Assembly (NCBI RefSeq): GCF_018406645.1
Contig: NZ_AP024546.1
Location: 62,001-126,000, forward strand
Source: Lysobacter helvus
GTDB taxonomy: Bacteria; Pseudomonadota; Gammaproteobacteria; Xanthomonadales; Xanthomonadaceae
Direction: 5' to 3'
Length of the DNA stretch: 64,000 nucleotides
Part shown: piece by piece, positions 41,457 through 50,711 of the stretch
Position numbering within the stretch: the stretch's first letter is position 1
Layout of the letters: every line of letters starts with the position of its first letter
Notes under the pieces: generated by a model
The model's input: the letters and a program-made list of their open reading frames with translations, nothing else
What the model was told of the DNA's origin: nothing
Databases searched by the model: none
Position numbers and translations under genes: made by a program

Positions 41457-42367
41457 GCCAGCATCCTCTCGACCGGCAGCACCAGCAACGCGTCGGCGCC
41501 TGCGCGCTTGAGGTCTTCCAGGCGTTGCCATGTCATCGCGCCGCGGCACAGCGCCTGCAACGCGACGCGATCGCTGCCGTCCACGCGCAGGACCGTCGGG
41601 CGTTCGGCGTCGGGCAACAACTGCATCAGCGCCGGCACGTCGATGGAATCGGCCTGGAACATCAGCAGCTTGCTGTCCTTCAGGCCGAGCACCGCGTCCA
41701 GGCGCCGCAGCAACAACGCGGCGAGTTCCGCGCGCACGTCGCCGAAGGGCGCGATCGGTCCGGCGAGCACCGCTTCGCTCTGCAACAGCGTTTCGGTCGC
41801 CTTGAGGTGGTTGGCGGCGAGCGTGGCGCCGCTGGACACCAGGTCGCAGATCGCGTCGGCCTTGCCCAGGCGCGGCGCGATTTCCACGGAACCCGACAAC
41901 GTCACGACCTCCGCGTCGATGCCCTGCGCGGCCAGCCACTGCGACAGCAACGCGGGGTAGCTCGTGGCGATGCGCTTGCCTGCCAAATCGCCCGCGGCGT
42001 CCCAGCGCCACTCGTCCGGCACCGCGATCGCGAGGCGACATCCGCCGAATCCGAGCGCACGCCATTCGCGATACGTCGCGGCGGCGCCCGTGCGTGCGCG
42101 CTCGCCGGCCTGTTCCAGCAGGACGTTGCGGCCGACGATGCCGAGGTCGCACGTGCCGTCGGCGATGAGGCCGGGGATGTCGTCGTCGCGCACGAGCAGC
42201 AAGTCGATGGGCAACGTTTCGCCGTAGCAGAACAGGCGGTCGCGGCTTTCGCGCCACGCCAGTCCGCAGGACGCGAGCAGCGCGCGCGCAGGCTCGCCGA
42301 GGCGACCGGATTTCTGGATGGCAATGCGCAGACGGTCGCGCACCGCCGGGACGGCGGACGGGGACAT
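41453..42367 (-). CDS. hisG: ATP phosphoribosyltransferase, long form
   Basis: First and feedback-controlled enzyme of histidine synthesis, 304 residues. The long form has its own C-terminal regulatory domain that binds histidine, so no HisZ partner is needed and none is seen. [22 protein letters not shown] and the phosphoribosyl-binding loop [16 protein letters not shown] are intact. Start ATG 42367 lies ten bases after the TrpR-like gene, so the two are co-transcribed. Confidence 0.95.
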   Translation of the reverse strand: MSPSAVPAVRDRLRIAIQKSGRLGEPARALLASCGLAWRESRDRLFCYGETLPIDLLLVRDDDIPGLIADGTCDLGIVGRNVLLEQAGERARTGAAATYREWRALGFGGCRLAIAVPDEWRWDAAGDLAGKRIATSYPALLSQWLAAQGIDAEVVTLSGSVEIAPRLGKADAICDLVSSGATLAANHLKATETLLQSEAVLAGPIAPFGDVRAELAALLLRRLDAVLGLKDSKLLMFQADSIDVPALMQLLPDAERPTVLRVDGSDRVALQALCRGAMTWQRLEDLKRAGADALLVLPVERMLA

Positions 42368-42377
42368 GGCGGGACCT

Positions 42378-42701
42378 TCAGTGGGAGGCGGCGGTGCGGC
42401 GCTGGCGGCGGATGGCGGCGTGGTAGCCACCGGTGCCGTGCTCGAGCGTGCGGGCCACGCGGCCGACGGTGGTGACGCTGACGCGCGTGCGGTCGTGGAT
42501 CTCGCGGTACGGGACGCCCTGCAGCAGCAAGGGCACGACTTTCCAGCGATCGGCCATGGATTCCAGCTCGGCCGGCGTGCACAGGTCGATGAGGAACGCA
42601 CGCACGTCCTCCGGCCTGGACAGGCTCGCGAGCGCGCGCGCCAGCCCGTCGAGGGCGGCGTCGGCTTCGGTGTCCGGCAGGGGATCGGGTCGTTGTTTCA
42701 T
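42378..42701 (-). CDS. TrpR-like (YerC/YecD family) regulator heading the his operon
   Basis: A 107-residue TrpR-superfamily HTH protein: [28 protein letters not shown] is the first helical part, and [23 protein letters not shown] the helix-turn-helix. It is the first gene of an operon that runs through hisGDCBHAFI, so it is very likely a histidine-responsive repressor of the whole operon and of itself; comparative work has proposed such a HisR in xanthomonads, but the ligand is not shown by sequence. No peptide leader attenuator of the enterobacterial His type is seen, which fits repressor control. ATG 42701 is immediately preceded by AT-rich repeats and no ribosome-binding site. Confidence 0.85.
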   Translation of the reverse strand: MKQRPDPLPDTEADAALDGLARALASLSRPEDVRAFLIDLCTPAELESMADRWKVVPLLLQGVPYREIHDRTRVSVTTVGRVARTLEHGTGGYHAAIRRQRRTAASH

Positions 42702-42759
42702 CGTATTAATGTATTAACGCGTTGGCACAGTACGCAACGCGAACCCCCGGGTCAACCCC
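42702..42759 (-). promoter_or_regulatory. his operon promoter and candidate operator repeats
   Basis: Between the ammonia-lyase stop and the TrpR-like ATG, the minus strand has two promoter possibilities: TTGACC with a 17-bp spacer to TACTGT, and TTGCGT (42737-42732) with an 18-bp spacer to TACATT (42713-42708), the latter starting transcription at the ATG. The direct repeat TTAATAC-A-TTAATAC (42717-42703) abuts the ATG and is a conspicuous AT-rich island in this GC-rich DNA, a plausible site for the encoded regulator. Confidence 0.5.
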
Positions 42760-42775
42760 GCCCGCGAAAAAAATT

Positions 42776-44662
42776 TCAGGGATTCAGCGCGCCGCGGGCC
42801 GCATCGAGGACCAGGTTGTCCTCGACCAGGCGCACCGCGGCCTGCACATCGCCGTCGAGCGCACGATCGCGCGCAAGGAACGGCACGCGCGCGCGGATTG
42901 CCGCATGCGCCGCCGCCACCGCACGACCCGGGGCGAAATCCGCAGCGTTCGCGAGCTCAGTACGCAGGCCCTCGACTTCCGACAGGAAGGTCGCGCGGTC
43001 GTCAGCGTCCAGCGCCGGCCCGCCCTGCACTTTCCCCGCGAAGACCGCGACGTCGCCGTGGTCGGCGAGCGCGCGCGCCGCGTTGATCATGTCGCGGCGA
43101 AGGTCCAGTGCCTGCGCGGCGGTCATCAGTTCCAGCGCGAGCACCTTGCCCAGGTCGTCCGCCATCGCGAGCACGTGGCGTGCTTCGTTGGCGCCCATCG
43201 ACACGTGGTCTTCGGCGTTGGCGCTGGTCGGGATCGAATACACCGACGCCGGCATCGCACGGCTGGTGAGGTCGTTGACGATCGCCGCGGCGGTGTACTG
43301 CACGATCATCAGGCCGGATTCGGTGCCGTCTTCGTTGCCGATCAGGAACGCCGGCAAGCCATCGTTCGTGGCGGGATCCACCAGCTTGTTGAGGCGGCGC
43401 TCGCTGATGGACGCCAGCACCGGGATCGCGGCTTTCACGTAGCTCATCGCCAGCGCGAGCGGCATGCCGTGGAAGTGGCCCGCGGAAATCACCTGCTGTT
43501 CGACGTGCTCGGCCTGCGCGTCGGGGAACACGAGCGGGTTGTCCGTCACCGAGTTGAGTTCGACATCGAGCACGCGGCGCGCCTGGTCCAGTGCATCGCG
43601 CACCGCGCCGTGCACCTGCGGCACGCAGCGCAGCGAGTAGCTGTCTTGCGGCTGGTGCTTCTTGCCGCCGCGGAACGGGCGGAAGCGCGCGTAGAACTTC
43701 TCTCGGCCGTGGCGCTGCGACGTCGGCACCCAATCCCAGGCGATGTCGAAGTTGTGCGCATCGGCTTCGGCGCCCGCCCACGCACCGGGCGTCCAGCCAC
43801 GGAAGCGCGGCACGAGGTGGTAGGGAATGTCGGCGAGCGTGGACCCGGCGAGCAGTGCGCGCAGGTGCGTGGCGGCACGCACCTGGCCCGGATGCGGGCG
43901 CAGCGCGTGCACTTCTTCGGCGAACGCACCCAGCCGGCCGGCGAACGCATCGATCGTCATCGCCGCGGCGATGTCGGCCGTCTCCAGCAGGTCTTCGAGG
44001 CGATGCACGGCGAGCACGCCGGTGGCGAGCATCTGCGCGGTGCCGTTGTTGAGCGCGAGGCCTTCCTTGTAGGACAGCGTCACGGGTTGCAAGCCGGCGC
44101 GTGCCAGCGCTTCGCCGCCGGGCATGCGCTCGCCCTGGTAGAACGCTTCGCCGCCGCCCAGCAGGACGATGGCCAGGTGCGACAGCGGGGCAAGATCCCC
44201 GGACGCGCCCACCGAGCCCAACTGGGGCACGATCGGCACCACGCCCGCGTTGAGCAGCGCCGTCAACGCCTGCAAGGTTTCGACGCGGATGCCCGAGTGC
44301 CCGCGCAGCAGCGTGTTGATGCGGATGCACAGCATCGCGCGCACCACTTCCGGTGCGAACGGTTCGCCGACGCACACCGCGTGCGTCACGATCAGGTTGT
44401 CCTGCAATTCGCGGTGCAACGAGCGATGCGATGCGTTCGGTGCGCGCAGCGGATGGCCGCCGAGCAGCTTGTCGGCATTGCTGCCGAATCCGGTCGACAC
44501 GCCGTAGATGGGTTCTTCGCGCGCGACCTGTTCGGCGAGGAAATCCGCGGCGCGCGCCACGGCCTTCAGCGCATCGGCGTCCAGGTCCACGGGCGCGCCG
44601 TGCGCGACTTCCACCAGCGTGCGCTGCGTGAGCGAGCGACCATCCAGGCGAACGGGCCTCAT
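42776..44662 (-). CDS. histidine ammonia-lyase-like aromatic amino acid lyase with an insertion
   Basis: MIO-cofactor lyase, 628 residues. The cofactor-forming ASG is in [12 protein letters not shown]; the active-site Tyr in [24 protein letters not shown] and FHGMPLA are conserved. The specificity pair aligned with the Ser-His of histidine lyases reads Thr-His (LIVTHAV), favouring histidine over tyrosine or phenylalanine. About 78 residues separate PHPGQ (near 257) from QDSYSLRC (near 338), where Pseudomonas HutH has about 27: an insertion of roughly 50 residues rich in Trp, Phe and Arg. Its ATG overlaps the hisS stop by four bases. No hutU, hutI or hutG lies in the window, so a catabolic hut role is not assured. 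Confidence 0.85.
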   Translation of the reverse strand: MRPVRLDGRSLTQRTLVEVAHGAPVDLDADALKAVARAADFLAEQVAREEPIYGVSTGFGSNADKLLGGHPLRAPNASHRSLHRELQDNLIVTHAVCVGEPFAPEVVRAMLCIRINTLLRGHSGIRVETLQALTALLNAGVVPIVPQLGSVGASGDLAPLSHLAIVLLGGGEAFYQGERMPGGEALARAGLQPVTLSYKEGLALNNGTAQMLATGVLAVHRLEDLLETADIAAAMTIDAFAGRLGAFAEEVHALRPHPGQVRAATHLRALLAGSTLADIPYHLVPRFRGWTPGAWAGAEADAHNFDIAWDWVPTSQRHGREKFYARFRPFRGGKKHQPQDSYSLRCVPQVHGAVRDALDQARRVLDVELNSVTDNPLVFPDAQAEHVEQQVISAGHFHGMPLALAMSYVKAAIPVLASISERRLNKLVDPATNDGLPAFLIGNEDGTESGLMIVQYTAAAIVNDLTSRAMPASVYSIPTSANAEDHVSMGANEARHVLAMADDLGKVLALELMTAAQALDLRRDMINAARALADHGDVAVFAGKVQGGPALDADDRATFLSEVEGLRTELANAADFAPGRAVAAAHAAIRARVPFLARDRALDGDVQAAVRLVEDNLVLDAARGALNP

Positions 44663-46065
44663 CGCGTCGTCTCCTGCACCACGTGGGCAGGCAGCGCGCG
44701 CAACTGTTCGCGTTCCACCTGCAAGGCCGACGCGAGGTCGGCTTCGGCGACTTCGAACTGTTCGCCGCGCCGCAGGTCCTTCACCGCCACCACGCCGCGC
44801 GCGACTTCATCCTCGCCGCGGATCGCGACGAAGCGGATGCCCGCGCGATCGGCGTACTGGAGCTGCTTGGCGAGCTTGCGCGGCTCCAGTTGCGTTTCGA
44901 CATTCAGCCCGGCCGCGCGCAAACGTTGCGACACCGCCAGCGCATCCGGCAGCAACGCATCGTCCATCAGCGCGACGAGCACATCGACGGAGCTGTCGGC
45001 CGTGGACACCAGGCCCGCGTCCTGCAACTGGAAGAACAGGCGCGTCAAGCCGATCGAGATGCCGACGCCCGGCAGCTTCGACTTCGTGTAGTGACTCGCG
45101 AGATTGTCGTAGCGCCCGCCGGAACAGATGGAGCCGATCTGCGGATGCGCATCCAACGTGGTCTCGTAGACGATGCCGGTGTAGTAATCCAGGCCGCGCG
45201 CGATCGACAGGTTCAACGCGTAACGCGATTCCGGCACGCCGAGCGCCTGCAGCTGCGCGAGCACCGCGCGCAGTTCCGCGCGGCCTTCCTCGAACAACGG
45301 CGTGCCCGCGCCCAGCGCATCGAGCTTGGCCAGCGCATCGGCGTGGCCGCGCGAACGCACCTGCGAGAACGCCATCAGCGCATCGATCGCCGAGTCGCCG
45401 AGGCCGAAGCCTTCGCCCGCCAGCGTCGCGCGCACGGCCGCTTCGCCGCGCTTGTCGAGCTTGTCGAGTTCGCGCAACACGGCCAGCTGGTGGTCGCCGT
45501 CGATGCCCAGGCCTTCGAAGTAGCCGCGCAGCAACTTGCGGTGGTTGAACTGGATGGTGAAGTCGCCGATCGCCAGCCGCTCGAACACGGCCGCGATCAC
45601 CGCCGGGATTTCCGCATCGAAGCGCGGCGACAGCGTGTCCTTGCCGATGACGTCGATGTCGCACTGGTAGAACTCGCGGAAGCGCCCGCGCTGCGCACGC
45701 TCGCCGCGATACACGCGCTGCATCTGGTAGCGGCGGAACGGGAACGCGAGGTCGTGTTCATGTTCGGCGACGTAGCGCGCCAGCGGCACCGTGAGGTCGA
45801 AGCGCAGCGCCAGCTCCGGGCGCCCGGCCTCGGCCTTCTCCAGCGCGCCGGTGGACTGGACGAAATAGACCTGGCGTTCGGTTTCGCCGCCCGACTTGGT
45901 GAGCAGCACCTCCGACAGCTCCATCACCGGCGTCTCCACCGGCAGGAACCCGAACTGTTCGAACGTCCCGCGGATGGTGTCGAGCATGCGCTGGAAGGCG
46001 ATCTGGTCGCGCGGCAGCAGTTCCATGACCCCCGGCGGCGTGCGGGGCTTGATCGGCGTGCTCAA
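44659..46065 (-). CDS. hisS: histidyl-tRNA synthetase
   Basis: Class II synthetase, 468 residues. Motif 1 with a Pro after [19 protein letters not shown], motif 2 [14 protein letters not shown] and [25 protein letters not shown], the histidine-binding ARGLDYYTG, motif 3 [11 protein letters not shown], and a C-terminal anticodon domain are all present. The start is TTG 46065 ([12 protein letters not shown]): GGAG lies seven bases upstream and the residues align with homologous N-termini, whereas the first in-frame ATG is 13 codons in. The lyase gene is translationally coupled downstream. A divergent tRNA-Pro lies 137 bp away. Confidence 0.94.
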   Translation of the reverse strand: MSTPIKPRTPPGVMELLPRDQIAFQRMLDTIRGTFEQFGFLPVETPVMELSEVLLTKSGGETERQVYFVQSTGALEKAEAGRPELALRFDLTVPLARYVAEHEHDLAFPFRRYQMQRVYRGERAQRGRFREFYQCDIDVIGKDTLSPRFDAEIPAVIAAVFERLAIGDFTIQFNHRKLLRGYFEGLGIDGDHQLAVLRELDKLDKRGEAAVRATLAGEGFGLGDSAIDALMAFSQVRSRGHADALAKLDALGAGTPLFEEGRAELRAVLAQLQALGVPESRYALNLSIARGLDYYTGIVYETTLDAHPQIGSICSGGRYDNLASHYTKSKLPGVGISIGLTRLFFQLQDAGLVSTADSSVDVLVALMDDALLPDALAVSQRLRAAGLNVETQLEPRKLAKQLQYADRAGIRFVAIRGEDEVARGVVAVKDLRRGEQFEVAEADLASALQVEREQLRALPAHVVQETTR

Positions 46066-46156
46066 TGCGTGGCTCCGGAAGGCTGAGGCCGGCCCCGTTC
46101 CGCGCCGGCGAAGGCCGCTAGTCTAACGGCCACACGTCCCGGGGCCTACGGAGTGC

Positions 46157-46186
46157 TTGCCTCGCACCCGCGTGGCTGGCTAGAAT
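46157..46186 (+). promoter_or_regulatory. promoter of tRNA-Pro
   Basis: TTGCCT (46157-46162) and TAGAAT (46181-46186) separated by 18 bp; transcription would start near 46193, nine bases before the mature tRNA. Confidence 0.65.
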
Positions 46187-46201
46187 TCGCGGCTCTGCCG
46201 T

Positions 46202-46278
46202 CGGGGTGTAGCTCAGCCTGGTAGAGCGCTACGTTCGGGACGTAGAAGTCGCAGGTTCAAATCCTGTCTCCCCGACCA
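46202..46278 (+). tRNA. tRNA-Pro (anticodon CGG)
   Basis: A 77-nt cloverleaf with CCA encoded in the DNA. D loop AGCCTGGTAGA, anticodon stem CTACG/CGTAG with loop TTCGGGA (anticodon 46236-46238), T arm GCAGG-TTCAAAT-CCTGT, and the C1-G72 pair typical of bacterial tRNA-Pro. Base 6 of the acceptor stem (T) faces T, a single mismatch in the 7-bp stem. Confidence 0.97.
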
Positions 46279-46314
46279 ATCGATTCAAGCAAGCCGATCC
46301 AAGTGTTCCGACCA

Positions 46315-46338
46315 GGCCCGCCTCGCGCGGGCCTTTTC
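46315..46338 (+). terminator. terminator after tRNA-Pro
   Basis: Stem GGCCCGC/GCGGGCC with a 5-nt loop followed by TTTTC, 37 bp after the tRNA. Confidence 0.8.
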
Positions 46339-46432
46339 GTGTCTGCAAGCCTGCGTGGAGCAAGTGACCGCGCGGCGTGGCACTCTGCGCGACGTCGGCG
46401 CTTCCCGCCGCCTTCCGGACTGGAGCGCTTGC

Positions 46433-46957
46433 ATGGACCGCATCGTGTTCGTTGGCGTGCTGGCGGTCTGGCTTGCGGGGTGTTCGGGCCCGGCGCCCGC
46501 GCCGCCGCCCGCGGCCGAACCCGGGATCACGCCGATCGTGGGGCGCAGTGCCGCCACGAATATCGCGATGAACCTCCACGTCCAGAAACTGATTCGCGAG
46601 GGCAAACTGGACGAGGCGCTTTCGGACCTGGAATCGACCCTTCCCGGCCACCTCGCCCTCATGCATTGGGCCGAGCCCGTGATGCCCGCGAGCGACGTCT
46701 ATTTCCGCCTCCGCGACCGCGACCTGCGCAGCCTGAAGCAGCATTGGCTGGAACATCCCCCCTACTTCGTCCCCGACGAACTCATCGCCTACATCGACGC
46801 CGCGTGCGCGCGCCTCGGAGACTGCGTGCAAGGCAGCATCCGCCCGCTCCACACCCAAGCCGACATGGACGCCGACATCGCGCGCGCTGCCAACACGCGA
46901 AGCGCATCGCCGCCGGCACAGTCGAGACCAGACGCCATACGGCACGTGCCCGACTGA
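46433..46957 (+). CDS. predicted lipoprotein, 174 aa
   Basis: Unknown function. The signal peptide ends in the lipobox LAGC (Cys near residue 17), followed by a Pro/Ala-rich linker and an acidic helical region (LHVQKLIREGKLDEALSDLES) that resembles a single TPR-like helix pair. Two later Cys (DAACARLGDC) may form a disulfide. It is the first gene after tRNA-Pro and converges on the TPR paralogue at 46967, with only nine bases between the stops. Confidence 0.68.
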   Translation: MDRIVFVGVLAVWLAGCSGPAPAPPPAAEPGITPIVGRSAATNIAMNLHVQKLIREGKLDEALSDLESTLPGHLALMHWAEPVMPASDVYFRLRDRDLRSLKQHWLEHPPYFVPDELIAYIDAACARLGDCVQGSIRPLHTQADMDADIARAANTRSASPPAQSRPDAIRHVPD

Positions 46958-46966
46958 CGCCTTCCC

Positions 46967-48328
46967 TCACTTCTCCGGATGCGCGAAATGCTGCGGCCGC
47001 GCCGGCGGAATCTCGGGCGACATGATCGAGAAGGACGATTCCACCGCCAGTTGCGTCTGGTAGTAGTACTTCCCCGTCGGCTTGCCGTCGGCCATGAAAT
47101 CGATGCGCACGCGGCGCGGTTCGCCGATCACGTAGATCTCCTTGCCGAGGAGGATCTGTTCCGGCCCGGGGCCGAAGTTGATGCGCCAGTCTTCCTGCAC
47201 TTCCGGCGAGATCGACAGCGACAGGTTGCGCGGGTCGCGATAGTCGAGCTCGGAACTCAGGTACTGGATGCCCGCGCTGCGGCCCTGCGATTTCACCTGC
47301 ATGCGGTACACGCCGAACAGGCCGTCGCGGTCGCCGCGTTCGCCCGCTTCGGCCGCGCGCTGGATCGCGTCCGGCACCGAGCGCGCCGCCATGCGGCCCG
47401 TCAGGAACGCCTCGCGCGCGACGCCCTGCCCGTAGGGAAATGGACCGCACATGTCGATGTACGCGTCGACCGGGTCGCGCACCGTCTTCGCCGCCGCTTC
47501 GTACGTCGCTTCCGCGTCCGGTTCGTCCGCGCTCACCTGCATCGACCACAGGCGCGTGAGCGCAGCGCCCTCGGTCGCCTGCGCAATGCCGTAATCCATC
47601 AGCGCGCGGGCGCGCCGGGCTTCCTCGACGGCCGCCTTCGGGTTGTCGCGCGAACACAGCAGGAACTGCGCGAAGTTGCCGTGGTGCCAGGCGTTGTCGC
47701 CCGCGTAGGCCATGGCGTCGCGGTAGATGCGCTCGGCGGTGTCCGCGTCGCCCTTCCAACGGTACGCCTGGATGCGGCATTGGTCGGCGGCCAGCCGTTG
47801 GCCCGCGCTGAGGTCCTTGCGCGTGGCGGCGATGTCGCACTCCTGCATCGCGTCCTGCCAGCGGTCCTGTTCGAGGCGGAGGTTGCCGCGGTTGATGCGC
47901 AACCAGGGATTGGCATCGCCGCCGCGCGCTTGCGCGCGCGCGAGTGCGGCGTCGGCGTCGTCCAGGCGCCCCATGTTCGTGAGGAGATGGCCGCGCAGCA
48001 CATCGACGTTCGGATCTTGCGGCGCGAGTTTCCCGGCGCGGTCCAGCGCGTCCGCGGCGCGTTCGAAGGTGCCGTGCGCGAACGTGTCGCCACTGATGTA
48101 GCCGGCCTTGAGGTAGTAGCGCGCGTACTGGATCCAGGCGTCCGACGAATCGGGATGCGCCGCCAGCCAGGCATCGAGCGCGGCGGGCACGTCCTGGATC
48201 GAACCGCCCATGCCGCCCGATTCGTCCAGGCGCGCGGTGATGCGTTCGAGGGACTGCGGTTCGGTCGTGGCTTGCGCCGAACAGGCGCACAGCATCGCGC
48301 CCAGCACCCATGGCATTCCTTGCTTCAT
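46967..48328 (-). CDS. TPR-repeat exported protein, paralogue 1
   Basis: A 453-residue envelope protein of unknown function. A short signal sequence (MKQGMPWVLGAML) ends in CACSAQ, a possible non-canonical lipobox. Residues about 30-270 contain TPR-like repeats (AWIQYARYYLKAGY, AADALDRAGKLAPQDPNVDVLRGHLL, NAWHHGNFAQFLLC), followed by a beta-rich C-terminal domain (QILLGKEIYVIGEPRRVRI). It is clearly homologous over its full length to the protein at 49339-50670, including ARALMDYGIA and VYRMQV. Its ribosome-binding site lies in a strong hairpin (48334-48365). Confidence 0.8.
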   Translation of the reverse strand: MKQGMPWVLGAMLCACSAQATTEPQSLERITARLDESGGMGGSIQDVPAALDAWLAAHPDSSDAWIQYARYYLKAGYISGDTFAHGTFERAADALDRAGKLAPQDPNVDVLRGHLLTNMGRLDDADAALARAQARGGDANPWLRINRGNLRLEQDRWQDAMQECDIAATRKDLSAGQRLAADQCRIQAYRWKGDADTAERIYRDAMAYAGDNAWHHGNFAQFLLCSRDNPKAAVEEARRARALMDYGIAQATEGAALTRLWSMQVSADEPDAEATYEAAAKTVRDPVDAYIDMCGPFPYGQGVAREAFLTGRMAARSVPDAIQRAAEAGERGDRDGLFGVYRMQVKSQGRSAGIQYLSSELDYRDPRNLSLSISPEVQEDWRINFGPGPEQILLGKEIYVIGEPRRVRIDFMADGKPTGKYYYQTQLAVESSFSIMSPEIPPARPQHFAHPEK

Positions 48329-48333
48329 CGTCG

Positions 48334-48365
48334 ATTCCCCTGCGTCCTGCGGCGGACGGGGGAAT
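48334..48365 (-). promoter_or_regulatory. hairpin that buries the Shine-Dalgarno of TPR paralogue 1
   Basis: In the minus-strand RNA, ATTCCCC pairs with GGGGAAT (7 bp), a 2-nt bulge follows, then CGTCC pairs with GGACG (5 bp) around a 6-nt loop. The AGGGGA ribosome-binding site is in the 3' arm, seven bases before the ATG. There is no T run, so it is not a terminator. Confidence 0.6.
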
Positions 48366-48458
48366 GATGCCGCTTTGCCGGGGGGCGTTAAACCCCGGCG
48401 CACGCCCCTGCATCCGACTTGCGGGCCGTCCGCCCTGGCGAAGGAAGGAAACCGATCG

Positions 48459-49325
48459 ATGCGTGGAGTGAATGGACGTTTTGCGCTGGCGCTCGCCGCC
48501 GCGACCCTGGTGGCCTCCGTCGCGTGCATCGCGGCGCCCGCGCAGGCCACGGACCCGCAGCCCGACGCGGATTTCCTGTTCGTCGGCAGCTTCCACATGA
48601 ACAACCCGGGCCGCGACGTGCACAACACGCACGCCGACGACGTGCTCAGTGCCAAGCGCCAACGCGAGATCGCCGAGGTCGCACGCCTGATCGCGCGGTT
48701 CAAGCCGACGAAGATCATGGTGGAAGCCGACACCACGTCGCAGGCGAAACTGGATCAATCGTTCGCGCAGTCGTGCCAAGGCAAGCGCCCGCTGACGCGC
48801 AACGAAACCGAGCAACTCGGCTTCCGCATTGCGTGCGACCAGAAACTGAAGGGCGTGGTGGCCGTCGACTGGAACGACATGGGCCCGATCAAGGACGAGG
48901 CGAGCGTCGATTTCCCGGCCGCCATCGAGCGCCATGGCCAGCAGGCGCAATACGAACGCGACAAGGCGATCGGCAAGGCTGTGAACGACGTGGACCAGCA
49001 CACGCTCGACACCGGCACGATCGGCGACATGCTGCTGCGGCTCAATTCACCCGAATGGCTGCGCGCGAATGCGCAGGCCTACTTCCGCATCGGCCTTTAC
49101 GGCACCGAGGAAGATGCGATCGGCCGGAACTGGGACATGCTCTGGTACGGCCGCAACCTCACGATCTTCAACAACATCGTGCGCCGCACCGAACCCGGTG
49201 ACCGCGTGCTGGTGCTCTACGGCGCGGGCCACGGCAACTGGTTGCGCCAGCTGGCGACCGATTCGGGCAAGTACCGCGTGGAAGACACGCAGCGCTGGCT
49301 GAAGGACGACGCGCCGACGCAGTGA
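48459..49325 (+). CDS. DUF5694-like exported protein, 288 aa
   Basis: Exported protein, function unknown. A long signal peptide (MRGVNGRFALALAAATLVASVACIAAPAQA; alternative lipobox-like VACI is weak) precedes a domain beginning FLFVGSFHMNNPGRD and ending VLYGAGHGNWLRQLA, the conserved ends of the DUF5694 family, which resembles the TraB/Tiki-type fold where Gly-His segments line an active site. The fold link is inference. ATG 48459 has AAGGAAGG upstream. The gene is flanked by two paralogous TPR genes on the other strand, which suggests a module. Confidence 0.75.
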   Translation: MRGVNGRFALALAAATLVASVACIAAPAQATDPQPDADFLFVGSFHMNNPGRDVHNTHADDVLSAKRQREIAEVARLIARFKPTKIMVEADTTSQAKLDQSFAQSCQGKRPLTRNETEQLGFRIACDQKLKGVVAVDWNDMGPIKDEASVDFPAAIERHGQQAQYERDKAIGKAVNDVDQHTLDTGTIGDMLLRLNSPEWLRANAQAYFRIGLYGTEEDAIGRNWDMLWYGRNLTIFNNIVRRTEPGDRVLVLYGAGHGNWLRQLATDSGKYRVEDTQRWLKDDAPTQ

Positions 49326-49338
49326 GGTCGCCTGCGCC

Positions 49339-50670
49339 TCAGCGTGTCGCTTCCGGCTTGTCGCCCGCCCACAGGATCGACTGCGGCGCATCCACCCGCA
49401 TGCGGGTCGCGTAGGTGGCCGGCGTGCCGCCCGTGTCGATCCGGATGCGGTGCGGTTCGCCGATGACGCGGATCTCCTGGCCCATCAACGCCTTGTCCGC
49501 GCTGGTGCCGTAGGTCTTGCGCCATTGGGCCTGCACATCGTCGGTCACCCACAACGTCAGGCCGTCGGCACCGCGTGCGTCCGGCGCCGAGCCGAGCATC
49601 AGGACATCGCCTTCGCGCGCCTGCGACTGCACGCGCATGCGGTAGACGCCGAGCAGGTTCGAATTGTCGCGGTGCTCCTCGGCATACATCGCGGCGCTGA
49701 TCGCATCCACCTCCGACGCATCGGGCAACACGCCGGCCTTGATGGCCTTGCGCACCAGGTCGCGCGTTGCCGGGCTTTCGTAGCAGGCCGACAGGTAGGC
49801 TTCGACCGGTTGCGGCGAGAGCTTGCTCGCTGCATCGAACGTGGCCGCTGCGACCGTGCTTGCGCCCTCGGCGAGCTGCATCGACCACGCGCGCACCTGC
49901 GCGGCTGCCTCCGTCTTGCGCGCGATGCCGTAGTCCATCAGCGCGCGTGCGCGCCGCACTTCGACCAGCGCCGACTTCGGATCGTCGCGTTCGCACAACA
50001 GGAATTGCGCGAAGTTGCCATGCAGCCAGGCGTCATCGTCGGCGTACAGGAGCTGCTGGCGGAACAAGTGCTCCGTCATGGCCAGGTCGCCTTGCGCCCA
50101 GTACGCATCGCGACGGCATTCGTCGGCGACCAGGCGCTGCAGCGGGCTCAGGTTCTTGCGCGCCGCGACGTTGTCGCAATCGCGCTTGGCATCGGTGGTG
50201 CGGCCCTGGTGCTGGTGGAACTCGGCGCGATACAGGCGGAACCACGGGCTGGCGTCGGCGCCGTGCTGTTCGGCGCGCGCGAAGATCGTTTCGGCATCGT
50301 CCGTCCAGCCCAGCAGGTCGACGACGTGGCCGCGGACGGTATCGATGTCCGGATCACCCGGCGCGAGTTTCTCGGCGCGATCGAGCGCGTTGTAGGCCGC
50401 GACGAGTGCATCGTCCTCGTAGACGCGACCGTAGCGATGTCCGGACTTGAGGTGGTACCGGGCGTACTGGATCCAGGCCTCGGCCGAGTCCGGATGCTGC
50501 TTGAGCCAGGCATCCAGCGCTGCGGGGATGCCTTCCAGCGATCTGCCGGCGCCGCCGGGGACATCCATGCGGGCCGTGATGCTGGCGAGGGATTCGATGG
50601 GTGGGGGCGGTTCGACCGCCGTGCATGCACACACCATGCTGGCCAGCAGCCAGCCGATCGCCTGCTTCAT
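49339..50670 (-). CDS. TPR-repeat exported protein, paralogue 2
   Basis: A 443-residue homologue of the protein at 46967-48328 along its whole length: PAALDAWLKQHPDSAEAWIQYARYHLK, AWLHGNFAQFLLC, ARALMDYGIA, LLGVYRMRV and EIRVIGEPHRIRI recur in order. The signal sequence ends in VCACTAV, again a near-lipobox. Function unknown. It starts at ATG 50670 with its ribosome-binding site inside a hairpin (50675-50711) corresponding to that of paralogue 1, so the duplication included the 5' region. Confidence 0.8.
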   Translation of the reverse strand: MKQAIGWLLASMVCACTAVEPPPPIESLASITARMDVPGGAGRSLEGIPAALDAWLKQHPDSAEAWIQYARYHLKSGHRYGRVYEDDALVAAYNALDRAEKLAPGDPDIDTVRGHVVDLLGWTDDAETIFARAEQHGADASPWFRLYRAEFHQHQGRTTDAKRDCDNVAARKNLSPLQRLVADECRRDAYWAQGDLAMTEHLFRQQLLYADDDAWLHGNFAQFLLCERDDPKSALVEVRRARALMDYGIARKTEAAAQVRAWSMQLAEGASTVAAATFDAASKLSPQPVEAYLSACYESPATRDLVRKAIKAGVLPDASEVDAISAAMYAEEHRDNSNLLGVYRMRVQSQAREGDVLMLGSAPDARGADGLTLWVTDDVQAQWRKTYGTSADKALMGQEIRVIGEPHRIRIDTGGTPATYATRMRVDAPQSILWAGDKPEATR

Positions 50671-50674
50671 GCCC

Positions 50675-50711
50675 GACTCCCCTGCGTCCTCATCCGGGAC
50701 GCGAGGGAATC
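50675..50711 (-). promoter_or_regulatory. hairpin that buries the Shine-Dalgarno of TPR paralogue 2
   Basis: Minus-strand RNA: eight base pairs (two G-U), one A-C mismatch, then GCGTCC/GGACGC (6 bp) around a 7-nt loop. The GGGGAG ribosome-binding site is in the 3' arm. Sequence differs from the copy at 48334-48365 but pairing is mostly kept, which supports a selected structure. Confidence 0.55.

Noticed and set aside
41453-42367. need for a HisZ partner for HisG
   Set aside because: The 304-residue HisG is the long form with its own regulatory domain.
42702-42775. enteric-type histidine leader peptide
   Set aside because: No frame with a run of His codons and no terminator lies before the his operon; control by the TrpR-like protein is more likely.
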